Below, piece after piece: positions 35,527 to 45,764 of a DNA stretch of 64,000 nucleotides. The stretch spans positions 4,588,001 through 4,652,000 of the forward strand of contig CM057141.1 in the NCBI GenBank assembly GCA_029964075.1, given 5' to 3'. The position numbers and the translations under genes were made by a program. Within the stretch, counting starts at the first letter, position 1, and each line of letters starts with the position of its first letter. The DNA is from Patiria pectinifera (Eukaryota > Echinodermata > Asteroidea > Valvatida > Asterinidae). Under the pieces are notes generated by a model, which was not told the origin of the DNA, ran no database searches, and saw only the letters and a list, made by a program, of their open reading frames with translations.

Positions 35527-38500
35527 CTGTGTGAGTAAATGAGACATGGCTTTAAAGAGCAATCCCACCACGCCATCAATGTTATCACGAAGGCCCCCTT
35601 CAATGGCGAAAGCACATTGCTTTCGCCATTGAAGGACGTGTGTGCTTCAATCTAAAAATTAATGATTGTACAAATGTAACATTTGAATTTAAAATAAATA
35701 CATTTTTCTTTGTTTCCCCTTTATTTCAAGCAAAGCTATACATCCATATTCCGCGGAGGGCGTCGTTTCAGATCATGTAAACAAGGCATGACAAATTTTA
35801 CGGAGCGAGTTTCATCAGCTACATAGCTGATGAAACTCGCTCCGTAAAATAACGTCGTTAGAGGGTGTGATTTAAACACCATTCGAAAAAAATACTCACT
35901 TTCAGAGTGTCGATACAGCGCTGGAGACGGTGGCGGAACGAGCGTGCTGCGGCCGGAAGCTTCTGAAGAAATGCAGAATCACCTCTGATGTCATTGCACA
36001 CCTCCTCGATCGTGTGTTGCGCCAAATGATCGAAGAGGTGTGAAATGACATCAGAAGTGATCCTGCATTCCTTCAGAAACTTTCGGCCACAGCACGCGCC
36101 TTCGCCTTCGTCTCCAGCACTGTATTGATATTGGAGGATGCCAGTCGAAAGTGGCAGACTATGAAGTGAGTATATTTTTTCGTATTGCGTTTAAATCTCA
36201 CACTGTTGCGCAAAGCTGATGAAACTCGCTCCATATAATTTATCATGCCCTGTTTATGTGATCCGAAATTTTGGTTTAATTCCATTGTTTAACATAAGAG
36301 TTATTAATGATCAAAAGTATGACATTTTTGACACGTAGTATAGAGATGCACAGAACGACTAAAACTTAAGATACAAAAGATGCAATCTGCAAGCTTCCCA
36401 GAACTTACTTAATTGCAGAAAATTGTACAGTTCCGGCAGTATGCTCGTGCAGTTTGCATGCCAATCCTCCAATCGGAGAACCCTGATCTGGTCACGTGGG
36501 AAAACGTTCAGCCAATCACGGAGGTAAACTGAGTACATGCCGAGGCTCATCCTCTGGAATCAGATTGAAACGTGAGAATAATAACGTGTCATTGTAAAAT
36601 ATTCACTGTAGGCCCACAATTCCCTATGGAAAAAAATGGCAGGACAGGTTGGTAAACCAAGAAAGAAATTTAATCAGCGACCAAAATAAGCAGACGACAA
36701 AATTACCCCCCAAAAAGACAAGAATAGTTTGTATTGACACAGACTGGTAATAGTGGACCAGCCAAATTGGAATATTACACTCTGAACGGCAAATTTTGGC
36801 AATAACAGGCAACTGTGTCAGATCAATCCGTCAAAGGATGGAGAAGAAAATATTTTTCCATATATGGCTTGCCTACTATAAATGCTAAATAGTGCAATCA
36901 ACTGATTGATTAATTAATAGTTAATTGAAGAGAAAAACAAAACTTACTGTCTGAGTTTTGTTTTGTAGAAGGTACGTGCAGGCGCGATAATCCGTGGCTT
37001 TTTTCCCGAGGCAAGATTGGAACTCGGCGATGAACTTCACGACCAGACCGTGAAAAATCGACGGACCTTTGTCGTAGTTGTGGTGGTTGAAGTAGTTGAA
37101 GTCAGAGTACAACCTACCATCCAACAACAGCGGGAAACATAACAACAAATTTAGCACATGCATGCATACTTTCATTTGTTTAAAGATGCACTGCCCGTGC
37201 AGGCCGTGCTATTTTCTCTTTTTTTAGGTTCACTCCGCAAAACAGATTTGGTTTTGAAATTGCATTTTGTGGCAATTTGTTTACCTCATTATAAGCTAGA
37301 CCAAAGTGAAAGCATGTTATTAAAGATGAATTTGCCTGCAAATATTCTGCTAAATATTCTGCTAACAACCTCCTCACAACCCTACAGACTGAAATGTCAC
37401 GTTCTTGTCCATACTTACCGATCGACGGGGTCTCTGAATATGACAATGATCTTTGCAGCTGGCAGGATCGTTCTTATTATTTCAGACAATATGTTCGGTG
37501 GGCTGATGTCCTCGGTGAACTTATGCCATTGCGTGTTGTCCCAAAACGTTGAAGCCGACGAGTCTCCTGTTGAAAGAGAGACAAGGGGAAACCGATTAGC
37601 CCAAGTTCGTGACCGATGCATCAAACGATTCGACGCAGACGGCAGGCGTCAAACGTCTCAGCTGATATATCAAACAATGTGGTGCAGACGTCAAACGATG
37701 CGGTGCGGACGTCAAACGACGCGGTGCGGACGTCAAGCAACGCGGTGCGGACGTCAAACGACGCCGTACGGACGTTAAACGACGCGTTGCGGACGTCAAA
37801 TGACTCAGAAACAGTCTAAATTGGGGGATCTTAAAACATTTCAAGTCAAGACATGATTTAAATGTTAGTACAATGTAGTTGATGATATTCTGATGTCTTT
37901 TTTTTTTTTACTATCGATGATGAAAGCACAAGATCAGATAAAAAAAAACATACACATTCGAAATCGAAAAAAAAAATAATTAGTATAAAAAAGTGCATAT
38001 TACTAACTGCACGTTCGAAATAAGCATTGAATCAAAGTCCCCTTTTTACAGGGTCATAATGAAACGTGTCACGGGGTCAGTGTGTGACCCTAACCAGACC
38101 TACAGCTAGTAATTCTCACCTATGACAATGTTTGGATCTGCGCCATGTTCAAGCCGTGATGCAATGTTAATCGACTGCCTTTCAAGGTAACGCTGTAAGC
38201 TCACTGACGAAAAAAAAAAATCTTGAAAGTTGAAAATTGCAATTCACAAAAAGTAATTCATCATTCTAGAATGGCTAAAAAGTTCTTTCAATAACCGAAG
38301 TGGTAATTTAATGGACAATGTAATCAGTCTAATTCACAAGTGACAGTCAGTCAGTGTTATCCGGTTTGTAAGCGTGACGTCATTTAACTTGAACCACGCC
38401 CACTGCACATGGAGTACCATTGGAACCACTGAAACCGGAAGTAGTACAAAGTCGCTAGTAATTGGTGTGTGGGCACGACACAGTCACTTACGAACCAGAT

Positions 38501-41075
38501 AGATAACCACATCAGTTGTATGCACAAAATGACATTCAGTCAGTGGCGAGGTACAAAGAAGACTATACTGGCCCCCTGGGAGCTGGCACCGCTGTCACGT
38601 GAAAATCCGACTCCTATGAAAATCGGACCCCTTTTTTCTTTTTATTGGTTAATCCCTCGCACGTGACAGGTCACTCTCCCCAAACGATCCTAAAAATAGC
38701 ATAGTATCGTATTCACGCGTGCGCACTCCTACCAATGAGTCCACATTTCATGGAGTCGGATATTCACGCTACACCGCCACAAAAAAAAACTTGAACTAAC
38801 CATAAAGCAAGGAACTAACCTCCATGAAAACGATGCCGCGTCCACCAATGTGGCTCCTTCACCGTCGTCTGGATCACCTGCGGGTGACCGTGTAACTTGG
38901 CGTGGAGGTCGGTCGTTCCAGATTTGGGCATTCCGGCGAGAAAGAAGTACGGCATGCACCGAAGGGTGGTGGTGGCTGCCGCACCTTCACTGACGCGTCT
39001 ACCTCCCGCGGCCAGCGGGGACGGTGCCCTCCAGCACGGGTTCTTAAACTCTTGAAGAAATCGCTCGGGCACTCCATCGAAGATCTGCAGAGTTGATATC
39101 AGATATCACTATCGAAAGTCAGGGTAAGATTTGACCCGGATGATCCTGGTTTTATTTGACCCGGCCCGATATATTTCAGGGGCAAAATAACACTGCTCGC
39201 CAGGATATTTTGTAGGCCATTTTGACGGGGTCTACCCGATGTTCCCCAATACCTATGTTCCCCAATACCGATGTTCCCAGAAATCCTTAGGGTTAGGGTT
39301 AGTGACAGGGTTAGGGTTAGAGTTATATAGTAAGGATTTCGGGGAACATCGGTATTGGGAAACATCGGTATTGGGGAACATAGGTATGCACCCAATTTTG
39401 ACCCAGACATCATTCTTGGCAAAAGTGTCATTTCGACCAAGGAAAGTGTTATTTTTGACCCTGAAAAGAATATGAGGTCACAAAGAACCCCGATTCTGGG
39501 CCCATCCGACAAAGGACTTTTTAGAGTGTATCTTTTTAACGTCTCAGGACATTAGAGGTAGGAATCAACTGTTTCTGATTTCATCAACTCGCACTTCGCC
39601 GATGAATCGTGTCCACAGGTGCCAAGTCGTTCCCAAGAAGAAAATAAACTGGACAGATTTGATTGCGTCTTTCGGTTGTGCAAATCGAAGAACCCACACC
39701 TTAACTTTGCAAATAATGTGCGAAATGGCGAATGTTGTGAGTATACAAGTTCGCGGGCAATTATGGCGCGGCGACTTGGCCAAGGTACGCCTTGATCCTC
39801 ATTCCCAATTGGCACAAAACCAGTGTAGTTAAATGCTCCATATAGCAGTGGCGAAGCCAGCGCGGGGGGGGGGGGGGGGGGGGTAAGGGGGTATTAACCC
39901 CCTCCCCCATTTTTTTGGTAAATAGTGCTTTTTTTTTTACAAGTGCCCTTTTTCAAGAGCGCCCTTTGTTTTTAAAAAGTGCCCTTTATGGAATGTAGTG
40001 CGAACACCGGCACTTGGTAATTGTGCTGCTCATGAAAAGCGCCATATATTGTCTGATATTGCCCATGATCGTCCGGTTTGAACAGCGCCACTAAAGGAAG
40101 ATGATGTCCAGCCCCCCCCCCACCCCCAATCCCCGCCCGCCCGCCCGCCCGCTTTTAGATTTTACGGAGGCCGGGTGACCGGTGACAACAACCTGTCTAC
40201 CTTTCAGCACTGGGCGAGTGCCTTTTTTTTTACTTCTCCCCCCCCCCCTTCCCACCCACACTAAAATGACCTTGCTACGCCACTGTATAGACAGTACATT
40301 CAGCTGGCCTAACGTAAAGTTTATGCGTCACACTGCAACAAACAGTTAGACCTACCCATCTTTTAAACCATTAAAACGTACATGTAAAAGCAAACCTTTC
40401 AGGAGTCAAGTCAGCGACTCGTACATTTTCGCTCAAGCGAGCGAAAAACTCCTAATGCTACTCCCGCAAGCGGGTAAGGCGCCCTCATGTGGCTTTCCTC
40501 GTACTTTAAAATAACATCCCTCGTAATTATAAGTAACTTACGTCTGGAGCGAGTCTGTAAAAAGCCTTAGACATATTTTTGAAGTTATGCTTGACGGCAG
40601 ATCCCAGGCGTGGTCCTCCTGCATCTTCCTTAATTGGTATGCTGTCGTTTTTAGCATCTTCCTTAATTGGTACGCTGTCGTTTTTAAGAACAGGCTCTGC
40701 TTGAACTCTCTTAGCATCGTCCATATTTTGAAAGCCAGTTTGATGGGGGCGTTTGTCGCGTAGTTTGCCGGTGGTGGCACGCGTCGCGATCAGCGTGCTG
40801 ATCTCTGGCGACGAATTCTCCCGCTCGTCACCCTCGACCAGCTCCGCTCGAATGTCGCTCCCGTGCGGTATTTCTCCCTTCGGGACGTTGTCCAGGCGCT
40901 GAAACTCTTGCTGGGGGTCGTCGCCGTTAAGCAGCGTGTCCTTGCGGCGTCCATGTGTCGAACTGATTTGGAGGTCGTCCAAGAGCATTTTTATACAAAA
41001 GATTGCGCATGTTAGGATCACTACGTATATGAAGTCCTTCTGCAGCTGAAAATTATGAAGATATTGGAATAACAA
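35342..41075 (-). CDS. CHST15-like GalNAc4S-6-O-sulfotransferase (spliced, 7 coding exons, 508 aa)
   Basis: Exons on the minus strand: 41,075-40,542, 39,084-38,820, 38,203-38,120, 37,566-37,419, 37,113-36,948, 36,553-36,409 and 35,526-35,342. Joined, they give 509 codons including TGA with matching phases (0,1,1,2,0,1). The product should be a type II Golgi enzyme that transfers sulfate from PAPS to C-6 of GalNAc-4-sulfate in chondroitin sulfate. Seen: membrane anchor (residues about 14-32), a long variable stem, KNPCW, the 5'-phosphosulfate loop PKSGTTDL (231-238), EPHWWTRHRF, ASTFWDN, the 3'-phosphate motif FRDPVDRLYSD (338-348), RLEDW, and a C-terminal ILTDFYRPSKVDLAELL. Order and spacing follow vertebrate CHST15 (561 residues in human). 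The start is uncertain: a strong acceptor TTTTCAG at 41,046 would allow an upstream coding exon spliced in phase 0. Elements sit in introns 1, 3 and 6. Confidence 0.92.
35767..36264. mobile_element. Inverted-repeat element with a perfect internal palindrome
   Basis: Outer inverted pair: TCAGATCATGTAAACAAGGC with CATGACAAATTTTACGGAGCG, against the complement at about 36,215-36,264. At 35,798-35,850 GGAGCGAGTTTCATCAGCTA faces its exact complement over a 2-base gap. A second inverted pair (about 35,955-36,012 and 36,022-36,090) shares CTTCTGAAG, TGATGTCATT and GAGGTGTG. It fills most of intron 6 of the sulfotransferase gene. Confidence 0.7.
36409..36553 (-). CDS. Sulfotransferase coding exon 6
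   Basis: Acceptor CTGATTCCAG|AGGATG, donor CAATTAA|GTAAGT. Encodes RMSLGMYSVYLRDWLNVF and IRVLRLEDW, closely parallel to the CHST15 family. Confidence 0.9.
36948..37113 (-). CDS. Sulfotransferase coding exon 5
   Basis: Acceptor TTGGATGGTAG|GTTGTA, donor CAGACA|GTAAGT. Encodes LYSDFNYF, completing the RDPVxRxYSD motif, then FIAEFQSCL and DYRACTYLLQNKTQT. Confidence 0.9.
37419..37566 (-). CDS. Sulfotransferase coding exon 4 (3'-phosphate motif, first half)
   Basis: Acceptor CTTTCAACAG|GAGACT, donor GATCG|GTAAGT. Encodes DSSASTFWDN, then AKIIVIFRDPVDR. The arginine codon is split by the intron. Confidence 0.92.
37640..37805. repeat. 21-bp tandem repeat in sulfotransferase intron 3
   Basis: About seven copies of a 21-base unit close to ACGTCAAACGACGCGGTGCGG, with substitutions. 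The open frames across it on both strands are repeat artefacts. It ends about 75 bases upstream of the exon 4 acceptor (in transcript sense). Confidence 0.85.
38120..38203 (-). CDS. Sulfotransferase coding exon 3
   Basis: 84 bases. Acceptor TTTTTCGTCAG|TGAGCTT, donor CATAG|GTGAGA. Encodes SLQRYLERQSINIASRL and NIVIG. The segment before RYLE is shorter than in human CHST15. A second AG 11 bases downstream (exon from 38,192) would break the frame. Confidence 0.85.
38820..39084 (-). CDS. Sulfotransferase coding exon 2 (5'-PAPS loop)
   Basis: Acceptor AACTCTGCAG|ATCTTC, donor GGAG|GTTAGT. Encodes FLQEFKNPCW, CMPYFFLAGMPKSGTTDL and KEPHWWTRHRF. Confidence 0.92.
39111..39531. mobile_element. Decayed relative of the 31,493 element, with a TTAGGG-bearing hairpin
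   Basis: Left end AAAGTCAGGGTAAGATTTGA and right end ACTTTTTAGAGTGTA (complement TACACTCTAAAAAGT) match the ends of the 31,493-32,308 element. Inside, ATGTTCCCCAATACC is repeated and then mirrored (GGTATTGGGGAACAT) around a centre with TTAGGGTTAGGG words (39,288-39,330). Intron 1 of the sulfotransferase gene. Confidence 0.65.
39552..39832 (-). other. Unassigned open frames in sulfotransferase intron 1
   Basis: Three overlapping frames are open here (two on minus, one on plus), one containing DLHNRKTQSNLSSLFSSW. The segment has no splice sites compatible with the neighbouring exons and no counterpart in the CHST15 family. I do not recognise it; it is probably intronic repeat. Confidence 0.35.
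39846..40285. mobile_element. hAT-like MITE with long G and C runs
   Basis: Starts CAGTGGCGAAGCCAG and ends CTTGCTACGCCACTG, inverted ends typical of hAT MITEs. TATAG flanks both sides, shorter than the 8 bp expected, so the duplication may have decayed. Contains a run of about 17 Gs and CCCGCC repeats. Intron 1 of the sulfotransferase gene. Confidence 0.7.
40542..41075 (-). CDS. Sulfotransferase coding exon 1 (membrane anchor and stem)
   Basis: 178 codons from ATG. Hydrophobic run FIYVVILTCAIFCIKMLL, then a charged stem with a duplicated NDS(V/I)PIKEDA segment. Donor CCAGAC|GTAAGT. An AG acceptor within the frame (exon from 41,045) leaves open a further upstream exon. Confidence 0.82.
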
Positions 41076-42934
41076 AAGTGGTAACTTATAATGTGTATAT
41101 TGTCAACCGGGCGTTGACCGCCCCTCCCCAGGAAAAAAAATCTTTAACTTTTTTTGTTCATACAGAGCCAAAGTTCGTCATGGTATTTTACCCAAGGTCG
41201 TTCAACGTACCGAAACTCTGGGTTAACCCTTAAAGGGCATCCCCCTCTCAACTTTTCCCGGGATACCCTTGCATTTTTTTTTTCGCGACCCGAGCTGTCC
41301 TGACTTTTTAGCCCTTCGGACCACGGGTTGCCGCGCAGCGAGTGAAAACTGAATTTCCCCATACCATACACGTAGTGTATACACAATGCAGAATTACCAT
41401 TGGTGCATATGAATAATTAATTAGCCATAATTCCAAAATACTGTTCAAATTATATTGTTCTATGCATGCACCGAGTTTCATAATTTTCGTCACTCGATGG
41501 CTGAGAGCTGAGGGGGGGGGATCCGCCCCCGGCTGTGTGATGGCCAAAATAACCCGGCCCTTTTAGGGTTAAATTCTTCCCGACTGTTGGCCACTTTTTT
41601 ACCGGAATATAACCAACAGTGAGCTAACTTCATGCCAACGTTGCGCAAATAACATTACGCACAAGAGTGTGTTACCCAACTGTTTTGTTTAAGTGTTAAT
41701 GAAACGGAAGACTGTTGTCTTTCGGATCTTTTTACCGCCAGTTCATGACAATCGGATGTAGCTTGGTGCAAAATTATCGACGAAAGAAATATTTTGTTTT
41801 TACCGTGCAGGAAAATATACTCACTCACGGACGCAAGGATGGAATTTTAATTATCATATCTACAAAACGAATTCATCGGATTGAGTTGGAACACTGCACG
41901 AACGTTTTTACTATAGGCTACCAAATTTCATACAAATCGGCATTTGCATTTCCAAGTCCAAAACGGTGTTCGGGCTGGGGTGCGTATTCCCCCCCTCACC
42001 GGCTAAAAGATGGTCCCTTTCATTTGGGAGTCAAGCCCTTACGCCGTGGGCTCCTTGCAAAAGCCCCCTTCAGCTATTCGGAATAATGCTGTCAATGTAC
42101 AGCACATGCCCCGTTACCGGTAACGCATCCAGGTTCGGGTTGACGGGGGCCAAAACGAGTACATCCCCCCCCCCTAAAAAGTGGCTTAATTTTTTTTTCA
42201 CTCATAAATATTGTTAAAAGCCGTGGAGAAGTAGCGGTTGGAAGGTGTTTGCACTTTCATTTACTAATGAAAAGAGAGGCCAAATGTCACTGATTACACC
42301 ACTGCCCATCATTTCAAAATATGAACGGAATACAAGTGGATGGCACCAGTAGCGTAGCGGCCGGCCGTGAGTAGGCCGTACACCTGCTGCGGTGGTAAGC
42401 CTATACACTCGCACAGAATCACATACTGCGTCACCTACAATTGACGTTAACCTAAATTATTATTGCGGATGGAAATCGGAATGGTGTTTTGTATTGAATA
42501 TTTTTTTTCTCACAAAATGAGTCAAGGAGATAAATGTCAAAAAGGAGTTTCGTTCTTGCTTAAAGTCAACCTATTCAAATCACCGTGCTTTTAATTAGTC
42601 TTTTCTAGTTAAAATTTGATTAGAAAACAGTCACTGAACGTGCACCAAGCGACCCTAGCTGTAGTCAGCTGGGCGGAAGTTCCTGTAGTCAAATCTAACT
42701 AGCTGTTTTGCAGTATACGCGCAGTATACACAGCTGTTGCAGACATTTCACAAGGGTGTTTTTTTACTTGCCAAATTCACGATCGATTGTTCGAATTATT
42801 TGGCATAATAGGCTAAAGCTGCATAATTCAAAAGATGGAATATCCGCGTGTTCTGCTAAAACAAAATAGAAAATAATATTAACCTTTTAATGGACATCTC
42901 CCTGCTATAACGGTCACGGAAGAAACACATCATA
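41076..42934. other. 5' flank of the sulfotransferase, no gene recognised
   Basis: Divergent intergenic region between the sulfotransferase and the next + strand gene. None of the frames (for example 41,144-41,547 minus or 41,715-42,217 plus) shows a domain. A promoter must lie here if 41,075 is the true start, but no TATA or initiator could be defended. Confidence 0.4.
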
Positions 42935-43516
42935 AAGGGTGAGTCAAAAAAAAAAGCGGAACCCAAACCCCCAAAATTATATTTCATATTTAAAAATATA
43001 TAGCACCAAACATAATAATTACTGGAAAGCCAATTTCATAAGCTACTTTTAGATGCAACGAAATAATGATCATAAAACCTCTTTCGTCCAAAAAAAAGCG
43101 ATTTTAACAATCGTCGTCACACAACAAAGTCCTTTTGACGCCCCTTCTTTTTTTTCTTTTAAGTGGATTTTATAAAACATACTGTTGGCCTATATAACCA
43201 GGGTCGTTAACAAAGATATTGTGTACTACAGTTGTTGACAGTTGTTGAAACAAGTATTCTGTGTCATTTTCTTTGTTGTTCCAGACAGTCAGAAAACACA
43301 CTAAACTACTTGCTTTTTTGACGACACAGGTTTTGGGTAATTGCGTTTAAATGGTGATATTCCTTGAACGAATTGAGCAATTTCAATAATTATTTTTCAT
43401 ATAAAAGTAGCTTTTGAAATTGGCTTTCCAGTCAGAGTTTGGTGCAACATTTTTTTTTTTTAATATGAAATACATTTTTTTGGCGTTTGGGTTCCGCTTT
43501 TTTTTTACTCACCCTG
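42935..43516. mobile_element. Tc1/mariner-like MITE, subfamily A
   Basis: Starts AAGGGTGAGTCAAAAAAAAA (first base C to A) with GCGGAACCCAAA, and ends GGGTTCCGC then TTTACTCACCCTG. TA on both sides. It shares TTTCATATTTAAA, TATAGCACCAA and GGAAAGCCAATTTCATAAGC with the copy at 13,424. Confidence 0.75.
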
Positions 43517-44636
43517 TACGAAAAAACAACAACCTAGGATGCTATACACACTGCACTCTAGGCCCTATTTTGTCCTCAAAAACAATGGTTCGTTATGTAC
43601 TGCGCGCCAAGATATAAATTTGAAATCTGTTGGAGGAGGACGTTCGTATAATTAACAATTTGAAATTTATTTAATCTGTTAAACCTATTATAGTGGGCCT
43701 TTTGCATTGTTTTGGTATCACATCAGGCACGTCATAACGCAGGGAATGGAGGGAGAAATAAAAATTCACATCGAAGATTGATCTTCTGGGACCGTATGAT
43801 AAAGCATTGGTCTTTCGAATTTTCGACTCCTCAAAAATATCGTGGGAAATTTGTTCCCTTCGACCCAACTCTATCGAAAAAAAAAACAATGCAAAATATC
43901 ATGCATCAAGTGTAATGTATACAAAGCATTGCGCTCACTACTTTTTCCCGGAACAGTATTATACGAAACGCTTTTTTCCTCAGAAACTTACCTGCATGTT
44001 GGTGTGTACTCCCGACCCAGTTTGCAAGATTATTTCACCATTTCATGTTGATGAATTGAGTTTCGTAATACTAAAATTCAATTATGGTTCAGACAAGCCT
44101 AAAACTGACACCTGCGAGAATTATACACTGTTATATAAGTGGTCATAATGTGCTGTTACACGGAAAATCGGATAACATCGCAGTGTGTAGTTAGAGAATT
44201 CAGTTTGTGACGTTGACATGTGTTTAAAGACTAACCATTGGTTCAGCCAGCGTGAATTATAACCAAGGAGGCGTGGCTTTTTGTGGTACCGGTTATCAAC
44301 ATACTATTCGTGCAATTGTTAATAAACTATTATTTTATCTGTAAATGTTGTTGCAGGGCCATTATGAGTGAGTTATCAAGGCAACTGGCTTCGCATAATC
44401 ACGGGCCACCAGCAGAAAACGTAAGAACAATGTTGGAAGCACAGTCATTTTATTACAAGTAATGTGTTTTCATTATATTCTGCATGCAAATTATGTTGAA
44501 AAGCGCACCGTGAACTCCAAGTGGACTTTTCTGTACTGATGATGCGCAGGCTTTTGTTTAGCCAGTACTTAATTCTCATCATATCCTGCTGACTATGTTA
44601 CACTCACACTCATAGGTTTCTGTGTTGGCCGTATAC

Positions 44637-44890
44637 CATGGGCGTCAGCCAGGAATTTTTTTTCAGTAGTGGGGGTGCGGGGCACCAGCATGTTATGGAT
44701 CAAGGGCGGACCCGAGAACATTTCTTTTCGTAAGAAGGGGGGGGGGGGCTTGAGCTCAATTTCTTGACAACTGGCAAAGTTCAGATTTTTTGTGGCGGGA
44801 GGCGGGAGGGGGGCACCTGGGGGGCGCACTGGGAATTGGGGGGGGGGGGTAGGGGCTCGTTCCCCCAGGAGCCCTCCGGCTACTCCACTG
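44637..44890. mobile_element. Probable hAT-like MITE, degenerate ends
   Basis: Starts CATGGGCGTCAGCCAGGAAT and ends CCGGCTACTCCACTG, resembling the CAGTGGCGTAGCC ends of other hAT MITEs here. Long G runs inside. Flanks are only loosely similar, so the boundaries are uncertain. Confidence 0.45.
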
Positions 44891-44929
44891 GTCCGTACTC
44901 CTCAACAAATTCGTTTTTCCCCGAAATAA

Positions 44930-44960
44930 ACTTTTTTTTCATTTAAAAAAAAAGAAAACA

Positions 44961-45013
<53 letters not shown>

Positions 45014-45190
45014 AAAAAATTTATTTTTTTATTTTTTCACTGCAAAAAACAAAAAAAAAAAAAAAAAAAGAAAAGGCTTTATTTAATTATTGCCGGAAAA
45101 AATCGTCTAAATTATTCCAAAGATAATATAGTAAGATTTTTTTTTTTTTTTTTCATTTTTGGATATCTCAAAAAAAAAAAAATTTATTTT
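44930..45190. repeat. Poly-A / poly-T tract region
   Basis: Long A runs (the longest about 45 bases at 44,972-45,010) alternating with T runs. It may be a decayed retroelement tail, but no body was identified beside it. Confidence 0.8.
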
Positions 45191-45764
45191 ATGTGAATCG
45201 ATAAATTAAATTTGCTGTGTTTTTAGTAGTAGTGACGACAGATATTTACCGCCAATTTCCTCTTTTCCCTCTTTTAAAATTTTTTAATAACAACTTTTTT
45301 CAATATAACGGAAAAAATCACTTTTGCATAGAGTTCGCAACTGTACAATCTGAACGAATAGATTCCGCATCATAAATCGCCACCTGTCCAAAAGTTAACA
45401 AGCATCTCCTCCCCCAGTTGATGTCGTCACTTGGTGGCGCAATTTACAGAAGTAACCTGGTATCCGCCGCGGTGACCTCCTATATGCTGTGGGCTATGCC
45501 GCCCCGTACATCCAGACTAGTCAATTAGAGCCAAGGCAACGAAGTAAGCGACAGGTGTCAGGTGTTTTGCGTGGTAAGTGTGTCACAGCCTGGTCACAGA
45601 AAGAATTAATTAATCCATGGAGGAATGATTAATCTAATTCTACCTCCATGGTTTAATTGCCCAGAGACAAACGTGTAAATAACCACCGAGGAAGGATAGA
45701 ATAGTATGTAGTATTCCGACACCACTGTACAATAGGCATATAGTTATGAAGAAAAAAGTGGCGT

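Noticed and set aside
37158..37778. 206-codon plus-strand frame
   Set aside because: It overlaps sulfotransferase exon 4 and the 21-bp repeat on the opposite strand; it has no domain and the exon on the minus strand is well supported.
38486..38600. Possible extra sulfotransferase microexon ending at a GTAAGT donor
   Set aside because: Phases do not fit and the peptide resembles nothing in the family; using the AG at 38,204-38,205 for exon 3 joins exons 2 and 3 in frame without it.
39552..39832. Extra coding exon in sulfotransferase intron 1
   Set aside because: Exons 1 and 2 already join in phase and align across the junction with CHST15; the frame here has no matching splice sites.
44364..44420. 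Start codon of the 646-residue gene at 44,364
   Set aside because: Spliced to the next exon, all three frames hit a stop before 47,235, so this exon can only be untranslated.
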